A stretch of 34,401 nucleotides of DNA. Source: Candidatus Iainarchaeum sp. (lineage in GTDB: Archaea > Iainarchaeota > Iainarchaeia > Iainarchaeales > VGJJ01). Below are positions 1 to 8,825 of the stretch, one piece after another (positions within the stretch are counted from its first letter, which is position 1; every line of letters begins with the position of its first letter). The stretch spans positions 1 to 34,401 of the forward strand of contig VGJJ01000006.1 in NCBI GenBank assembly GCA_016867455.1. Direction: 5' to 3'. The notes beneath the pieces are model-generated. The model had not been told where the DNA came from and did not search any database. It saw nothing but the letters and a program-made list of their open reading frames with translations. A program made the position numbers and the translations under genes.

Positions 1-137
1 AAACGGTTGCTCGATGTAACTGTGGGGGAAATAGAGAAGAGTAGAGTCGTGTTGCAATAGCGAGCATGGCGATGCGCCCCCTTTCCATATCTTTACAGTA
101 TTCTCAACCCCTTCTTGGTAGCAGGGGGCCAACACGC

Positions 138-293
138 ATGAGTATCCTAATCATTGACATCGAAAAAAACATTGAGGAATCCTTCCGCCAAATCGTCGAA
201 AAACGCTTCGGCCACGGAGAACAAACCCTTGAAATCGTTCTCAATGCCTTAATGAAAGACTGGGTGGAGAAGCAGGGAATTCGTCAAACGTAG
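138..293 (+). CDS. Small (51 aa) putative ribbon-helix-helix-like protein upstream of the KaiC-like gene
   Basis: Internal ATG at 138 in ORF 66..293; MSILIIDIEKNIEESFRQIVEKRFGHGEQTLEIVLNALMKDWVEKQG has a beta-strand then two-helix pattern as in short archaeal RHH-type proteins. Fold call is by pattern only. Confidence 0.5.
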   Translation: MSILIIDIEKNIEESFRQIVEKRFGHGEQTLEIVLNALMKDWVEKQGIRQT

Positions 294-339
294 GGTGTAC
301 TTCCGTTTCCTTTTTATACGCCCAAATAGTAGCATTCCC

Positions 340-1095
340 ATGCAGCGCAGCAAAACAGGCATCCAGGGATTAGACAAAGCCTTGAATGGGGGTTTTCCCG
401 AAGGGAACTTAGTATTGCTTTCCGGCGGAGCCGGAACCGGTAAGTCCACGATGGCCATGCAATACTTAGTGAACGGCGCCACTCTTTTTGGTGAAAAAGG
501 ATTGTATATCTCCACCGAACAAAATGAAGAAGAATTGCAAAAGGCCGCATCCCAGTTTGGGTGGCGTTTAGTGGATTTAGAAAACAAAAACTTGTTGAAA
601 GTGGTTTATTTCAAAGTATTGGAACAAGATCATTTTATTCAAAAAGTAGAGGAGCTTGTTCAAACATTCAAACCTAAACGTATTGTGATTGATTCCCTCA
701 CAACGTTAACGGATTTCATGATGATGTCCGAATTGCAAAAGGACGTGGGCGTATCATTAATCAAAATCGTTGATACCGTTTCTCCCATTCCCCGCACCGA
801 GCAAATCGTCACGAAGATTATTTTGTATAATTTAGTGAACAAACTCAAAGAGTTTGAATCCACTGTTCTCATGACTTCGGAGCTACCGGAAGGTTCGCCC
901 CGTTTGTCTGCGGATGGGGTTACGGAGTTTGTCACGGATGGAGTGATACTGCTTGGTTATCTCGCAGTTGGTGCTACGGACTTTCGAAGTATGCGTATAA
1001 GAAAGATGAGATATACTGATCACGAAAAAGGATCATTAACCTACAATTTAAGTCCAACTGGGATTGACATTACAGCAGAAAATAATATTCTGTGA
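340..1095 (+). CDS. KaiC/RecA-superfamily ATPase
   Basis: Walker A GGAGTGKST, GIQGLDKALNGGFPEGNLVLLSG, Walker B-like RIVIDSLTTL. ATG at 340 lies about 25 nt after TATA-like tttttatac (311-319). Confidence 0.88.
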   Translation: MQRSKTGIQGLDKALNGGFPEGNLVLLSGGAGTGKSTMAMQYLVNGATLFGEKGLYISTEQNEEELQKAASQFGWRLVDLENKNLLKVVYFKVLEQDHFIQKVEELVQTFKPKRIVIDSLTTLTDFMMMSELQKDVGVSLIKIVDTVSPIPRTEQIVTKIILYNLVNKLKEFESTVLMTSELPEGSPRLSADGVTEFVTDGVILLGYLAVGATDFRSMRIRKMRYTDHEKGSLTYNLSPTGIDITAENNIL

Positions 1096-1103
1096 GGGTT
1101 TCA

Positions 1104-1613
1104 ATGGATATCGCGACTGAATTAATTATTTCAAACAAGTTGCAGTTTGAAGAAGGTGAGATTAAACTTTTTGGAACTAGTATTTTCTTAATTCCGCCTG
1201 AAGTATATATGTTTTTGTATAGTGAACTTGACAAGACTGGACAAACTGATATTTTTTATAAAACGTGTCAGGCTTCTGCTTTTGAACTTTTTACAAATTT
1301 AATTAAATCTAGTCATAAGGATATCGATGAGTTGATTGCGTTTGTACCTAAAATTCTTAATTTATTAGCATATGGAAAAGTTTCTATTACAAAAAAAGAT
1401 TTATCAAATATGGTGTTTGAATTTTCACTTGAATCGCCTCTTTATCCTGAAATTTTTGGTAAATACCAAAAGCCAATAGATGTTGCATTTGCTGGATTAT
1501 TAGCTGGTTCACTTAGTGCTGTGCTTAAAACGCCAATGCGTTGCATAGAAAAAGAATGTGTTTCGACAGGATTTGGAAATTGTACTTTTGTGGCCGAAAT
1601 GGGTGTTTTATAA
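1104..1613 (+). CDS. V4R (4-vinyl reductase)-like domain protein, copy 1
   Basis: C-terminal GLLAGSLSAVLKTPMRCIEKECVSTGFGNCTFV (C-x4-C-x7-C) resembles the V4R C-terminus; alternative GTG start at 1092 overlaps the KaiC-like stop. Confidence 0.65.
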   Translation: MDIATELIISNKLQFEEGEIKLFGTSIFLIPPEVYMFLYSELDKTGQTDIFYKTCQASAFELFTNLIKSSHKDIDELIAFVPKILNLLAYGKVSITKKDLSNMVFEFSLESPLYPEIFGKYQKPIDVAFAGLLAGSLSAVLKTPMRCIEKECVSTGFGNCTFVAEMGVL

Positions 1614-2170
1614 TGTTTACTTTGATGGCAAAATTGTTGATGAGTAAACAAGTAAAGTTTTCTGATGGGCGCTTGGAGTTAATGGGCATTAGAGATAGTT
1701 TCACGCCAGGTGTTACTTTTGTTGAAATCCAAAAAGAGTTGATGAAATCCGGACGTCAACATTTGATTTATTCAAGTGCCAAGAAATCTGGTTACAATTG
1801 GTTCAAATATATGTCAAAGGTTTATTCGGGAATGAAGCAAACAGAAGCGGTAAAGTGGGGTGTTGATTTAATGTCACTATCTGGGTGGGGGATTCCCACA
1901 TTAGAAAAGCTAGATTTAGAAAAGAAGATTACGATATTTAATTTAAAGAATTCAACTGTTGCTAAATTATATGGAAAATCATCTACTCCTGTTGATCATT
2001 TTTTTAGAGGACTTACTGCTGGAGGAGGGAGTTATATTCTCAACGAAGATTTGGACTGTGTCGAAACCCATTGTTTGTCAAAAGGAGACGGGTTCTGCAG
2101 ATTTTTAGTTGCCCCAATTAATTTACTTGAAGTCTCAAGTAAATCACTTCGTGATGACTTTGGGAGATAG
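1613..2170 (+). CDS. V4R-like domain protein, copy 2
   Basis: Starts at TAATG overlap with copy 1; C-terminal GLTAGGGSYILNEDLDCVETHCLSKGDGFCRFLV (C-x4-C-x7-C). Confidence 0.7.
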   Translation: MFTLMAKLLMSKQVKFSDGRLELMGIRDSFTPGVTFVEIQKELMKSGRQHLIYSSAKKSGYNWFKYMSKVYSGMKQTEAVKWGVDLMSLSGWGIPTLEKLDLEKKITIFNLKNSTVAKLYGKSSTPVDHFFRGLTAGGGSYILNEDLDCVETHCLSKGDGFCRFLVAPINLLEVSSKSLRDDFGR

Positions 2171-2989
2171 GGCTTTAATGAGATTTTCTAAATCATTTTC
2201 ATCTCTCAATACAAAATCAAAGAGCCCAAGATAGTAAGGAATATTATCTATAAAATCATGGTGATTTGTTCTAACCAAGATTGAATATGCTGATTTACTC
2301 ATAACTTCTATATCCAATATATCATTGCTAATAAAAATGGTATTTTTTAGTGAAAATTTTTTCTTTTTCTTTTCCATGTGCTCTTGTGCAACTTTTTCTT
2401 TAGTTGAAAATGGAAATTCTGACTTTGCAGGTATTTTGTCAGAAATAAGTCTTTCTGCCCCTACTATCGTTCCATTATTATCGTATTTCATTACTGAACC
2501 ATATCCCCCACCAAGATTGAATTCACTAGCGAGTCCTTTAGCAACAGTATCTGAACTCCTTGTAGCTAATATTACTTCAACATCATTAGAAAGTTTTTTT
2601 GTTAATTTAAGTAATAATGGATTAACTTGTTCAGCCGATTTTACTATTAACTTTATTTCCGATTTTCTATTTGCTTTTCCATGAATCAATAGGCGCAGTC
2701 CAGTAATCATTCTCAAATTATCTGCGGACAGATTATCTTTTTTTTCTGATAAAATTACTTTGTTGTATTTTTCCGCGCCATCGTGGTAAACAAGTTTAAG
2801 GCCTTCTTTAAATGAATGAAATTTTGAAAAAGTCCCATCCATATCAATAATTACTAAGTTAAAATTAATTTTTTTTTTGAAAAAAAGTTTTCTTATCCAA
2901 AAGTGAGGAAAGTAACTTAATGCCTTTAACAAAATAATCATTTTCATCATAATTTTCTTCGTCGATGATACCACGTGAGCAGGCTGCAT
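2144..2989 (-). CDS. HAD-superfamily hydrolase-like protein
   Basis: Motif I VIIDMDGTFS, motif II-like ILATRSSD, motif IV-like FISNDILDIEVM. Confidence 0.75.
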   Translation of the reverse strand: MQPAHVVSSTKKIMMKMIILLKALSYFPHFWIRKLFFKKKINFNLVIIDMDGTFSKFHSFKEGLKLVYHDGAEKYNKVILSEKKDNLSADNLRMITGLRLLIHGKANRKSEIKLIVKSAEQVNPLLLKLTKKLSNDVEVILATRSSDTVAKGLASEFNLGGGYGSVMKYDNNGTIVGAERLISDKIPAKSEFPFSTKEKVAQEHMEKKKKKFSLKNTIFISNDILDIEVMSKSAYSILVRTNHHDFIDNIPYYLGLFDFVLRDENDLENLIKALSPKVITK

Positions 2990-3010
2990 TTGGCAATTAC
3001 TGTAGCAGTT

Positions 3011-3018
3011 TATATATA
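3011..3018. promoter_or_regulatory. Palindromic TATA element shared by divergent genes (HAD-like and GGR-like)
   Basis: tatatata is exactly centred in the 50-bp spacer 2990-3039, 21 nt from each start codon. Confidence 0.7.
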
Positions 3019-3039
3019 CCTTGCAGGCACTCTATTTAG

Positions 3040-4128
3040 ATGCCTAAAGTGATAAATATTGCTGGAGCTGGTCTCGGTGGACTTACTGCTGCCGTATTGC
3101 TTTCTGAGAAATTTGATGTTCATGTTTATGAAAAAAATGGTAATATCGGCAAGCCAGGTGGAGACGATATTGAAGCTGTAAGAAATTATGGAATGGGTTA
3201 TGATCAAATTAAATTTCTCCATGATAATGGAATTATTTTAAAACACACAAAGCCAATTACCAAAATTGTAAAATATGCTCCTTCTGGAAAGAGCATGACT
3301 GTTCATAGTGAAAACGGCCCACTTTTTCACGCATTTATGCGTGGGCCGAATAAACTTTCTGTTGAGTCCCAATTATTTGAGCAAGCAAAAGAACGAGGGG
3401 TGAAGTTTTCTTTCAATACTCGAAAGAATTACAATGAGGTTGATATTGTAGCAACTGGTTCGGTCTATCGAAATGTTTGGGTTTATGGTTCATACATAAA
3501 AGGTGTCGATGTCGATCCGCAAAAAATTTTATTTTTCATGGATAACGATTATTCTCCGCATGGTTATCTTTATCTAATTCCATATGGTCCTAATGAAGTT
3601 ACTATTGCTGCTGGGACTGATGATTTTTCATGTCCCTTGCCAAGATTATTGAAGTCATTTATTGAAAAAAATGAGGTAATAAGTAATTTATTGAAAGGGG
3701 CATCTGTCGATCATAATATTGCTGGATTTGCCTACTATAATGTTCCCGAATCTGCTGAAGTAAATAATGTAAAGTTTGTTGGTGGCGCGGCTGGATTCTT
3801 GGATGCATCTCGTGGGTTTGGCGCAAAATATGCTCTTGAATCGGGGATATTCGCTGCTCGGGCAATCCTTGAAAATATTAGTTATGATGCGTTGTGGAAG
3901 TCCGCATTTGAGAAAGAATTGATTGACAGTTTTAATAGGCGTCTTTTACATGAAAAATTTTCAAATAGCGATTATGAAAAACTACTTCACGGAGATGAGG
4001 TTTCAGTGAGTAGATATAACAAGATGCCTATCCCGTTTAGAGACTCATTTGAGAAATTGAGGAACAGTATGGCTCTAACAGAATCCCGAAAAAAATATAG
4101 TTTGGAAAAATTATTTTCAACTACTTAA
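3040..4128 (+). CDS. FAD-dependent oxidoreductase, geranylgeranyl reductase-like
   Basis: N-terminal dinucleotide-binding motif INIAGAGLGGLTAAVLLSEKFDVHVYEK; GYLYLIPYGPNEVTIAAG; GGAAGFLDASRGFGAKYALESG. Confidence 0.8.
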   Translation: MPKVINIAGAGLGGLTAAVLLSEKFDVHVYEKNGNIGKPGGDDIEAVRNYGMGYDQIKFLHDNGIILKHTKPITKIVKYAPSGKSMTVHSENGPLFHAFMRGPNKLSVESQLFEQAKERGVKFSFNTRKNYNEVDIVATGSVYRNVWVYGSYIKGVDVDPQKILFFMDNDYSPHGYLYLIPYGPNEVTIAAGTDDFSCPLPRLLKSFIEKNEVISNLLKGASVDHNIAGFAYYNVPESAEVNNVKFVGGAAGFLDASRGFGAKYALESGIFAARAILENISYDALWKSAFEKELIDSFNRRLLHEKFSNSDYEKLLHGDEVSVSRYNKMPIPFRDSFEKLRNSMALTESRKKYSLEKLFSTT

Positions 4129-4131
4129 ATT

Positions 4132-4410
4132 TTATTTCTCAAAGAACGTGCTCGTCTTCTCCCTCATCTCGTCCGCCAATTCCTTATTTCTAACAATAAT
4201 AATCTGTATTTTCACTTTCCTGTTGACTAGTTCAGTGAGTCGTTTATAGTCCATTTTTTCAAAGCTTTTCGTGTCGTGGTAGAATTTTTCCACGTCTTTC
4301 CAGAAGTCGGCGGGGTAGTAGATGTTGCAGATGTGGTCTCCCCGAATGATATAATCGTGGTCTAAAGCTATTTTGGATCCGGTTTGGCATTGTTTTCCTA
4401 CTTTGTTCAA
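4132..4410 (-). pseudogene. C-terminal fragment of unknown protein joined out of frame to truncated ABC ATPase
   Basis: Open frame extends upstream as RTPLDKALAAWLNKVGKQCQTGSKIALDHDYIIRGDHICNIYYPADFW into the ABC gene end, offset by one nucleotide. Confidence 0.45.
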
Positions 4411-4430
4411 CCAGGCCGCCAGGGCTTTAT

Positions 4431-5048
4431 CTAAGGGTGTTCTTTTTCATTGACTTCAAGTATTGCCTCTCTCATTCGTTGTTTAGCCACGACGTCCAAC
4501 CCAATCGTGGGTTCATCCAGGAATAATATTTTAGGTGTTGGTATGAGTGCGGCTACGACTTCGCACCGCATGCGTTGTCCGAGGGAGAGTTTCCTCGTTG
4601 GCGTGTGCATGAATGTTTTAATGTCAAATAGTTGGATGAGATAGTTGATTCTTTTTTCGTATGTTTTTTCGTCCATTTCGTATATTTCTTTGTACAATCG
4701 GAAGCACTCATACGGGGGGATGTCCCACCACAATAGTGTTTTTTGTCCGAATACGACTCCGATATTTTTCGTGTACTCATACCTTTCTTTCCAGGGGACG
4801 AATCCGAGTACGCTTACTTCTCCGCTCGTGGGGGTGAGTATTCCCGTGAGTGCTTTGATAGTGGTTGATTTTCCACTTCCATTAGGTCCAATGTATCCGA
4901 GTATTTCTCCCTCGTTTACCGTGAATGATACTTTGTTGAGTGCAGTGATGGTTTTGTTTTTCCGCGTTAATACGTGTAACATGCCGTTTGTTTTTTCGGG
5001 AACGCGATATGTCTTCGTCAGGTTTCGTACGACAATGGCAGGCTTCAT
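4431..5048 (-). pseudogene. ABC transporter ATP-binding protein, truncated after Walker B/D-loop
   Basis: Walker A GYIGPNGSGKSTT, signature KLSLGQRMRCEV, Walker B KILFLDEPTIGLDV; ORF ends at VNEKEHP before any H-loop; no permease next to it. Confidence 0.75.
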
Positions 5049-5291
5049 ACGTGGCTCACTTATTTGATTGGGTTAAAATCGTGTTATTAATCCCTCCCTT
5101 CGCTGGCAATCGAACACGTATTCGTCATTTTTCATTATTTTCAATTCTTCAACCGTTTAGTTGATTTCTCTTCAACCGCGCCTATATTACTCTGTTTTTC
5201 GCGTCTTGGTTTATGCAGCATAAGTTGAGCGTGTGCGGGAGAACTAGTTGTGAGCCTATCCCTCGTTTTTCTCCCGCGCGCGTTTCCCTGC

Positions 5292-5675
5292 ATGCGGGTT
5301 GTTGAGCGTATGATGCTCCGTGATTTGGTGTTAGTGAAAGCGGTTTCTGCGTTTGAAAACATTGGTTTCATGGAGTGGCACGCGCGTGTGTTGCGCGAGC
5401 TCTCAACAAGTCCTATGCCCATTAAGGAGATTTCTCGCCGCACGGGTTTGTTTCATTATCAAATACAAGGCGTGTTGCAAGACTTGCTTGCGTTGCAGTT
5501 GATTGAATACACGCGCTATGGGATACAGTTTCGCGACGCGGGGGAGATGTTTGCGCAATTAGTGGATTGTTGCGAAGGCCATGTTGAGCGTCATTCGTAT
5601 GATTGGGAGGCCGCGTTTGAGGTGGTTGTTCCGCGTGTAAAAAGTTTGAAGAAGCAGTTTGATTTTAATGAATAA
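5292..5675 (+). CDS. Winged-helix/HTH transcriptional regulator-like protein
   Basis: ARVLRELSTSPMPIKEISRRTGLFHYQIQGVLQDLLALQLIEYTRYG is a wHTH pattern; start codon uncertain (5292, 5310 or 5313). Confidence 0.65.
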   Translation: MRVVERMMLRDLVLVKAVSAFENIGFMEWHARVLRELSTSPMPIKEISRRTGLFHYQIQGVLQDLLALQLIEYTRYGIQFRDAGEMFAQLVDCCEGHVERHSYDWEAAFEVVVPRVKSLKKQFDFNE

Positions 5676-5844
5676 CCAAAAATTAATACATCACGTGTTA
5701 GGGGTTGTTCACCCTTCCTTGCCCAATGAGCACGGGTTACATCCCTCGTATGAGAAAGCGTTTTACGTTCAACCGGGGAATGCGCATCATTCACCTCACC
5801 ATCAGACAGTGCGTCATCATTCGGAGCATCATTCCAAGAAGTAG
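5668..5844 (+). CDS. Short His-rich protein (58 aa)
   Basis: ATG overlaps the wHTH stop (ATGAATAA); C-terminal AHHSPHHQTVRHHSEHHSKK. Confidence 0.5.
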   Translation: MNNQKLIHHVLGVVHPSLPNEHGLHPSYEKAFYVQPGNAHHSPHHQTVRHHSEHHSKK

Positions 5845-5878
5845 CACGTTAATCGTATGAATGTGCAGTGAAAAATAA

Positions 5879-6850
5879 TTATTTTCTTTTTATAAGGTGT
5901 AAATAATATTCTCTCCTCGCCCACCATGCATTGGTGGCTGTTTTCACGTGCCATTTTCCTTTCAGTATTCCCTTGCGTGGAATGAGGCTCAAGTCTTTTC
6001 CTCCCATTACTTTTTGGGTGATGATGGCCTCGTTGGCGGAGGGGTTTTTTCGGATGAATTGGAAGAGTATTTTTCGTGCGTGTTCCGGGTTTACGTTAAT
6101 ATCGCACACCACGATGTCTACTTTTTGGGGTATTTTGGGGGCGTCTTCGGCTTTTTTGGGAATATACGTGACGCGTTTGTTTTTTTGCAATTTCGTGTCG
6201 AGGATGGTTTTGTCGATTGCAAAAATGTGTTTGGCTCCTCTTTCGAGGAGTGCTTCCGTCCATCCTCCGCTGCCACATCCTAAGTCTGCAATGACCTTGT
6301 TTTGGGGATTAACATCGAGGGTTGCGAGTAAGTATTGGAGTTTTTTTCCCGAGCGGGTGATGGTTTCTTTCTCTGTGAATTTGTTATCCTTGTAGGGGAA
6401 AAAGTGTTCATCCAATGAAAATGGTTTTACGGATGCGTAGTATTTTTTCTTGTAGCGCAGTATGAACCACATGTTGTGGTTTTGCGTTGGGTTCATTTTG
6501 ACTCCCATTTTTTCGAGGGCAATTCCATTTTTGACTTCCATATCTCTTCCGGATAGTTTGGCATCATCCACTGACCACGCACGCAAGGCATGCGCGTCAT
6601 TTCCCATTTGTTGAGCGTGTTTGGCGATGTGGGCGCGCATTTTTTTATCATTGGTGAACGATTTTACCTCTTGTGCATGAATGAGGAATGGTCGAATGGT
6701 TTCGTTCTCAAATATTTTGGGATTGGCTTTGACGAGGAAGTGGTGTTCTCCCAAAAATAAGGGTTTGAGTTTTTTCTTTTTCACGTATTCGTGTACTTTG
6801 CGTGAGAAGTGATTGTTGTAGGCAATCAACAGTTTTTTTTCGCTGGGCAT
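5879..6850 (-). CDS. FtsJ/RlmM-like RNA 2'-O-methyltransferase
   Basis: SAM motif VIADLGCGSGGWTEALLERGAKHIFAIDKTI, VDIVVCDINVNP, AIITQKVMG. Confidence 0.8.
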   Translation of the reverse strand: MPSEKKLLIAYNNHFSRKVHEYVKKKKLKPLFLGEHHFLVKANPKIFENETIRPFLIHAQEVKSFTNDKKMRAHIAKHAQQMGNDAHALRAWSVDDAKLSGRDMEVKNGIALEKMGVKMNPTQNHNMWFILRYKKKYYASVKPFSLDEHFFPYKDNKFTEKETITRSGKKLQYLLATLDVNPQNKVIADLGCGSGGWTEALLERGAKHIFAIDKTILDTKLQKNKRVTYIPKKAEDAPKIPQKVDIVVCDINVNPEHARKILFQFIRKNPSANEAIITQKVMGGKDLSLIPRKGILKGKWHVKTATNAWWARREYYLHLIKRK

Positions 6851-6873
6851 ATGTTATTGGTGCGTGTACAGCA

Positions 6874-8079
6874 TTAAAATCCCGCTTGTTTGATGCGTTC
6901 AAATGCTTCTTTTATCTTGTCTTTTCCTGTCGCATAACTGATGCGGGCGAATCCTTCGCCGTGTTTTCCAAACTCATTTCCCGGCACCATCAAGACTTTG
7001 GCTTTTTTGAGCATGGTATGAACGTATTCGGATGATTTTTTTCCATTCGTGATGCGTGGGAACACATAGAATGCTCCTTCGGGTTCTTTTTCCACGTGCA
7101 GCGTGTGCGTGTTTTTCAATAATTGGAGCGTGAGTTTTCTCCTTTCATCATAGGAGTGTTTCATTTTTTCCACGTATTTTTGGTTCATTTCGAGTGCGGC
7201 CATGGCCCCATATTGGTTGGCTGTGCTGGCCGCGAGAGACGTGTAAATGTGTATTTGGGACATTTTTTTCACGAGTTCATGGTGTCCGGCCACGTATCCT
7301 AATCGAAAACCCGGCATAGCGTATGATTTGGAGAACGAATGAAACGTGAGCACGTAGTCATGCATTCCGTTTAACGAGGCCATGCTCACGTGTTTTGATT
7401 TGCCAAAGCAGAATTTTTCATAGGCTTCATCGGAGAAAACAATTAGTTCGTTTTCGACGGCAATATCGGCAATTTCTTCGAGCACTTTCTTGGACAGTAC
7501 ACTTCCCGTGGGGTTTGCGGGCGTGTTGAGGATAATCGCCCTTGTCTTATTCGTTATTTTTTCGCGTATTTCTTCCGGGTGAATTTGAAAACCATCCTTG
7601 TCGGATAGTTTGTAGGGCACCGGTTCTCCCGTCACCATGTCAATCATGGGTTCGTACGCTAAAAAAGCTGGGTTGGGCGTAAGTACTTCTTCTCCCGCAT
7701 CCACCACGCTCAACAAGCCCATGAGCAATCCTTCCGTGCTTCCCGCGGTGACGCAAATTTCATTCATGGGGTCATCGAGTGAAATATGGTTTTCTTTTTT
7801 GAGTTTGCGTGCAATCATTTCTCTCAGCGCGGGCAATCCGGGTATGCTCGCGTAATGTGTTTTTCCTTCTTTCAACGCTTTGATGGTGGCGTTTACAATG
7901 GGTGCGGGTGCATCAAAATCCGGTTCCCCGGGTCCGAGTGATATTACGCTTTGGTCTTCTTTGGCTATTTTCATAATGTTTTCAAATTCCGAATCGGGAA
8001 GTTCGCTCACGCGTTCCGAAATAATGTGTCCCCATCGTGATTTGGATATGCGCTTTTTCTCATTGAGAAAGTGGTGCAT
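6874..8079 (-). CDS. Class I/II PLP-dependent aminotransferase (aspartate aminotransferase-like)
   Basis: ISLGPGEPDFDAPAPI, NTPANPTGSVL, PLP-lysine region TFHSFSKSYAMPGFRLGY; internal ATG at 8079. Confidence 0.92.
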   Translation of the reverse strand: MHHFLNEKKRISKSRWGHIISERVSELPDSEFENIMKIAKEDQSVISLGPGEPDFDAPAPIVNATIKALKEGKTHYASIPGLPALREMIARKLKKENHISLDDPMNEICVTAGSTEGLLMGLLSVVDAGEEVLTPNPAFLAYEPMIDMVTGEPVPYKLSDKDGFQIHPEEIREKITNKTRAIILNTPANPTGSVLSKKVLEEIADIAVENELIVFSDEAYEKFCFGKSKHVSMASLNGMHDYVLTFHSFSKSYAMPGFRLGYVAGHHELVKKMSQIHIYTSLAASTANQYGAMAALEMNQKYVEKMKHSYDERRKLTLQLLKNTHTLHVEKEPEGAFYVFPRITNGKKSSEYVHTMLKKAKVLMVPGNEFGKHGEGFARISYATGKDKIKEAFERIKQAGF

Positions 8080-8080
8080 G

Positions 8081-8746
8081 TTATTTTCCCTCGATGATGC
8101 GCACATCCACGGCTTGCACACTCTCAACAGTGGCAATCACTGGATTCAAGTCTAGTTCGCGTATTTTGCGCGTGCTCATGAGTTTGGAAACTCCCATGAG
8201 TATTTTTTTCAAATCATTAAAGTTGATGCTTTTTTGTCCGCGCGTTCCTGCGAGGATGGGGTATATTTTCAATTCGCTAATCATTTCATCCATGTTCGTG
8301 TTGGACAACGGCGCGATGCGCACCGCGGAGTCCTTGAATACTTCCGTGTAAATGCCCCCCATTCCCACTAATACGGTGGGTCCGAATTGGGGATCCATTT
8401 TTCCTCCCACAATGATTTCGATTCCTTTTTTCATGGGCTGCACGACCACATACTCGCAACCGGGTATTTTTTTCATGAATTTGAAGGCAGCAAATGCTTC
8501 CGTGTCATTTTGAATGTTTAACTTTACGCCGCCCACATCTGTTTTGTGCAATAATTTTTTTCCAACCGCTTTCATGGCCCATGGAAAGGGGATTTTTTTA
8601 CTTGTTGTGCGTAAGTTGGAAATGTTTTTGATTCCTGCACTTTCTACGAATGGGACTCCTGCTTGTTTGGCGGTGCGCAGCGCGGTCATGAAATCTTTGG
8701 GAAAATGGTTTGATTGACTTGCTTTCGTTTTGGTGCGCTTTTTCAT
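8081..8746 (-). CDS. ADP-forming acetyl/acyl-CoA synthetase beta subunit (ATP-grasp)
   Basis: WAMKAVGKKLLHKTDVGGVKLNI, GKMDPQFGPTVLVGMGGIYTEVFKDSAVRIAPL, IRELDLNPVI. Confidence 0.9.
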   Translation of the reverse strand: MKKRTKTKASQSNHFPKDFMTALRTAKQAGVPFVESAGIKNISNLRTTSKKIPFPWAMKAVGKKLLHKTDVGGVKLNIQNDTEAFAAFKFMKKIPGCEYVVVQPMKKGIEIIVGGKMDPQFGPTVLVGMGGIYTEVFKDSAVRIAPLSNTNMDEMISELKIYPILAGTRGQKSINFNDLKKILMGVSKLMSTRKIRELDLNPVIATVESVQAVDVRIIEGK

Positions 8747-8825
8747 ATCTTACCCTTCTTTTTTGTCTTTTTAATGGTGTGGGGGATTCTTATAGGCATA
8801 AATACCCCGGTTCCTATTTCTCCTC

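Noticed and set aside
1-137. Upstream end of window as coding sequence
   Set aside because: No ORF with recognisable product; the 66..137 extension of the small ORF does not look coding.
5141-5443. 100-aa minus-strand ORF opposite the wHTH gene
   Set aside because: Low-complexity basic composition, antisense to a clear wHTH ORF, no recognisable motif.
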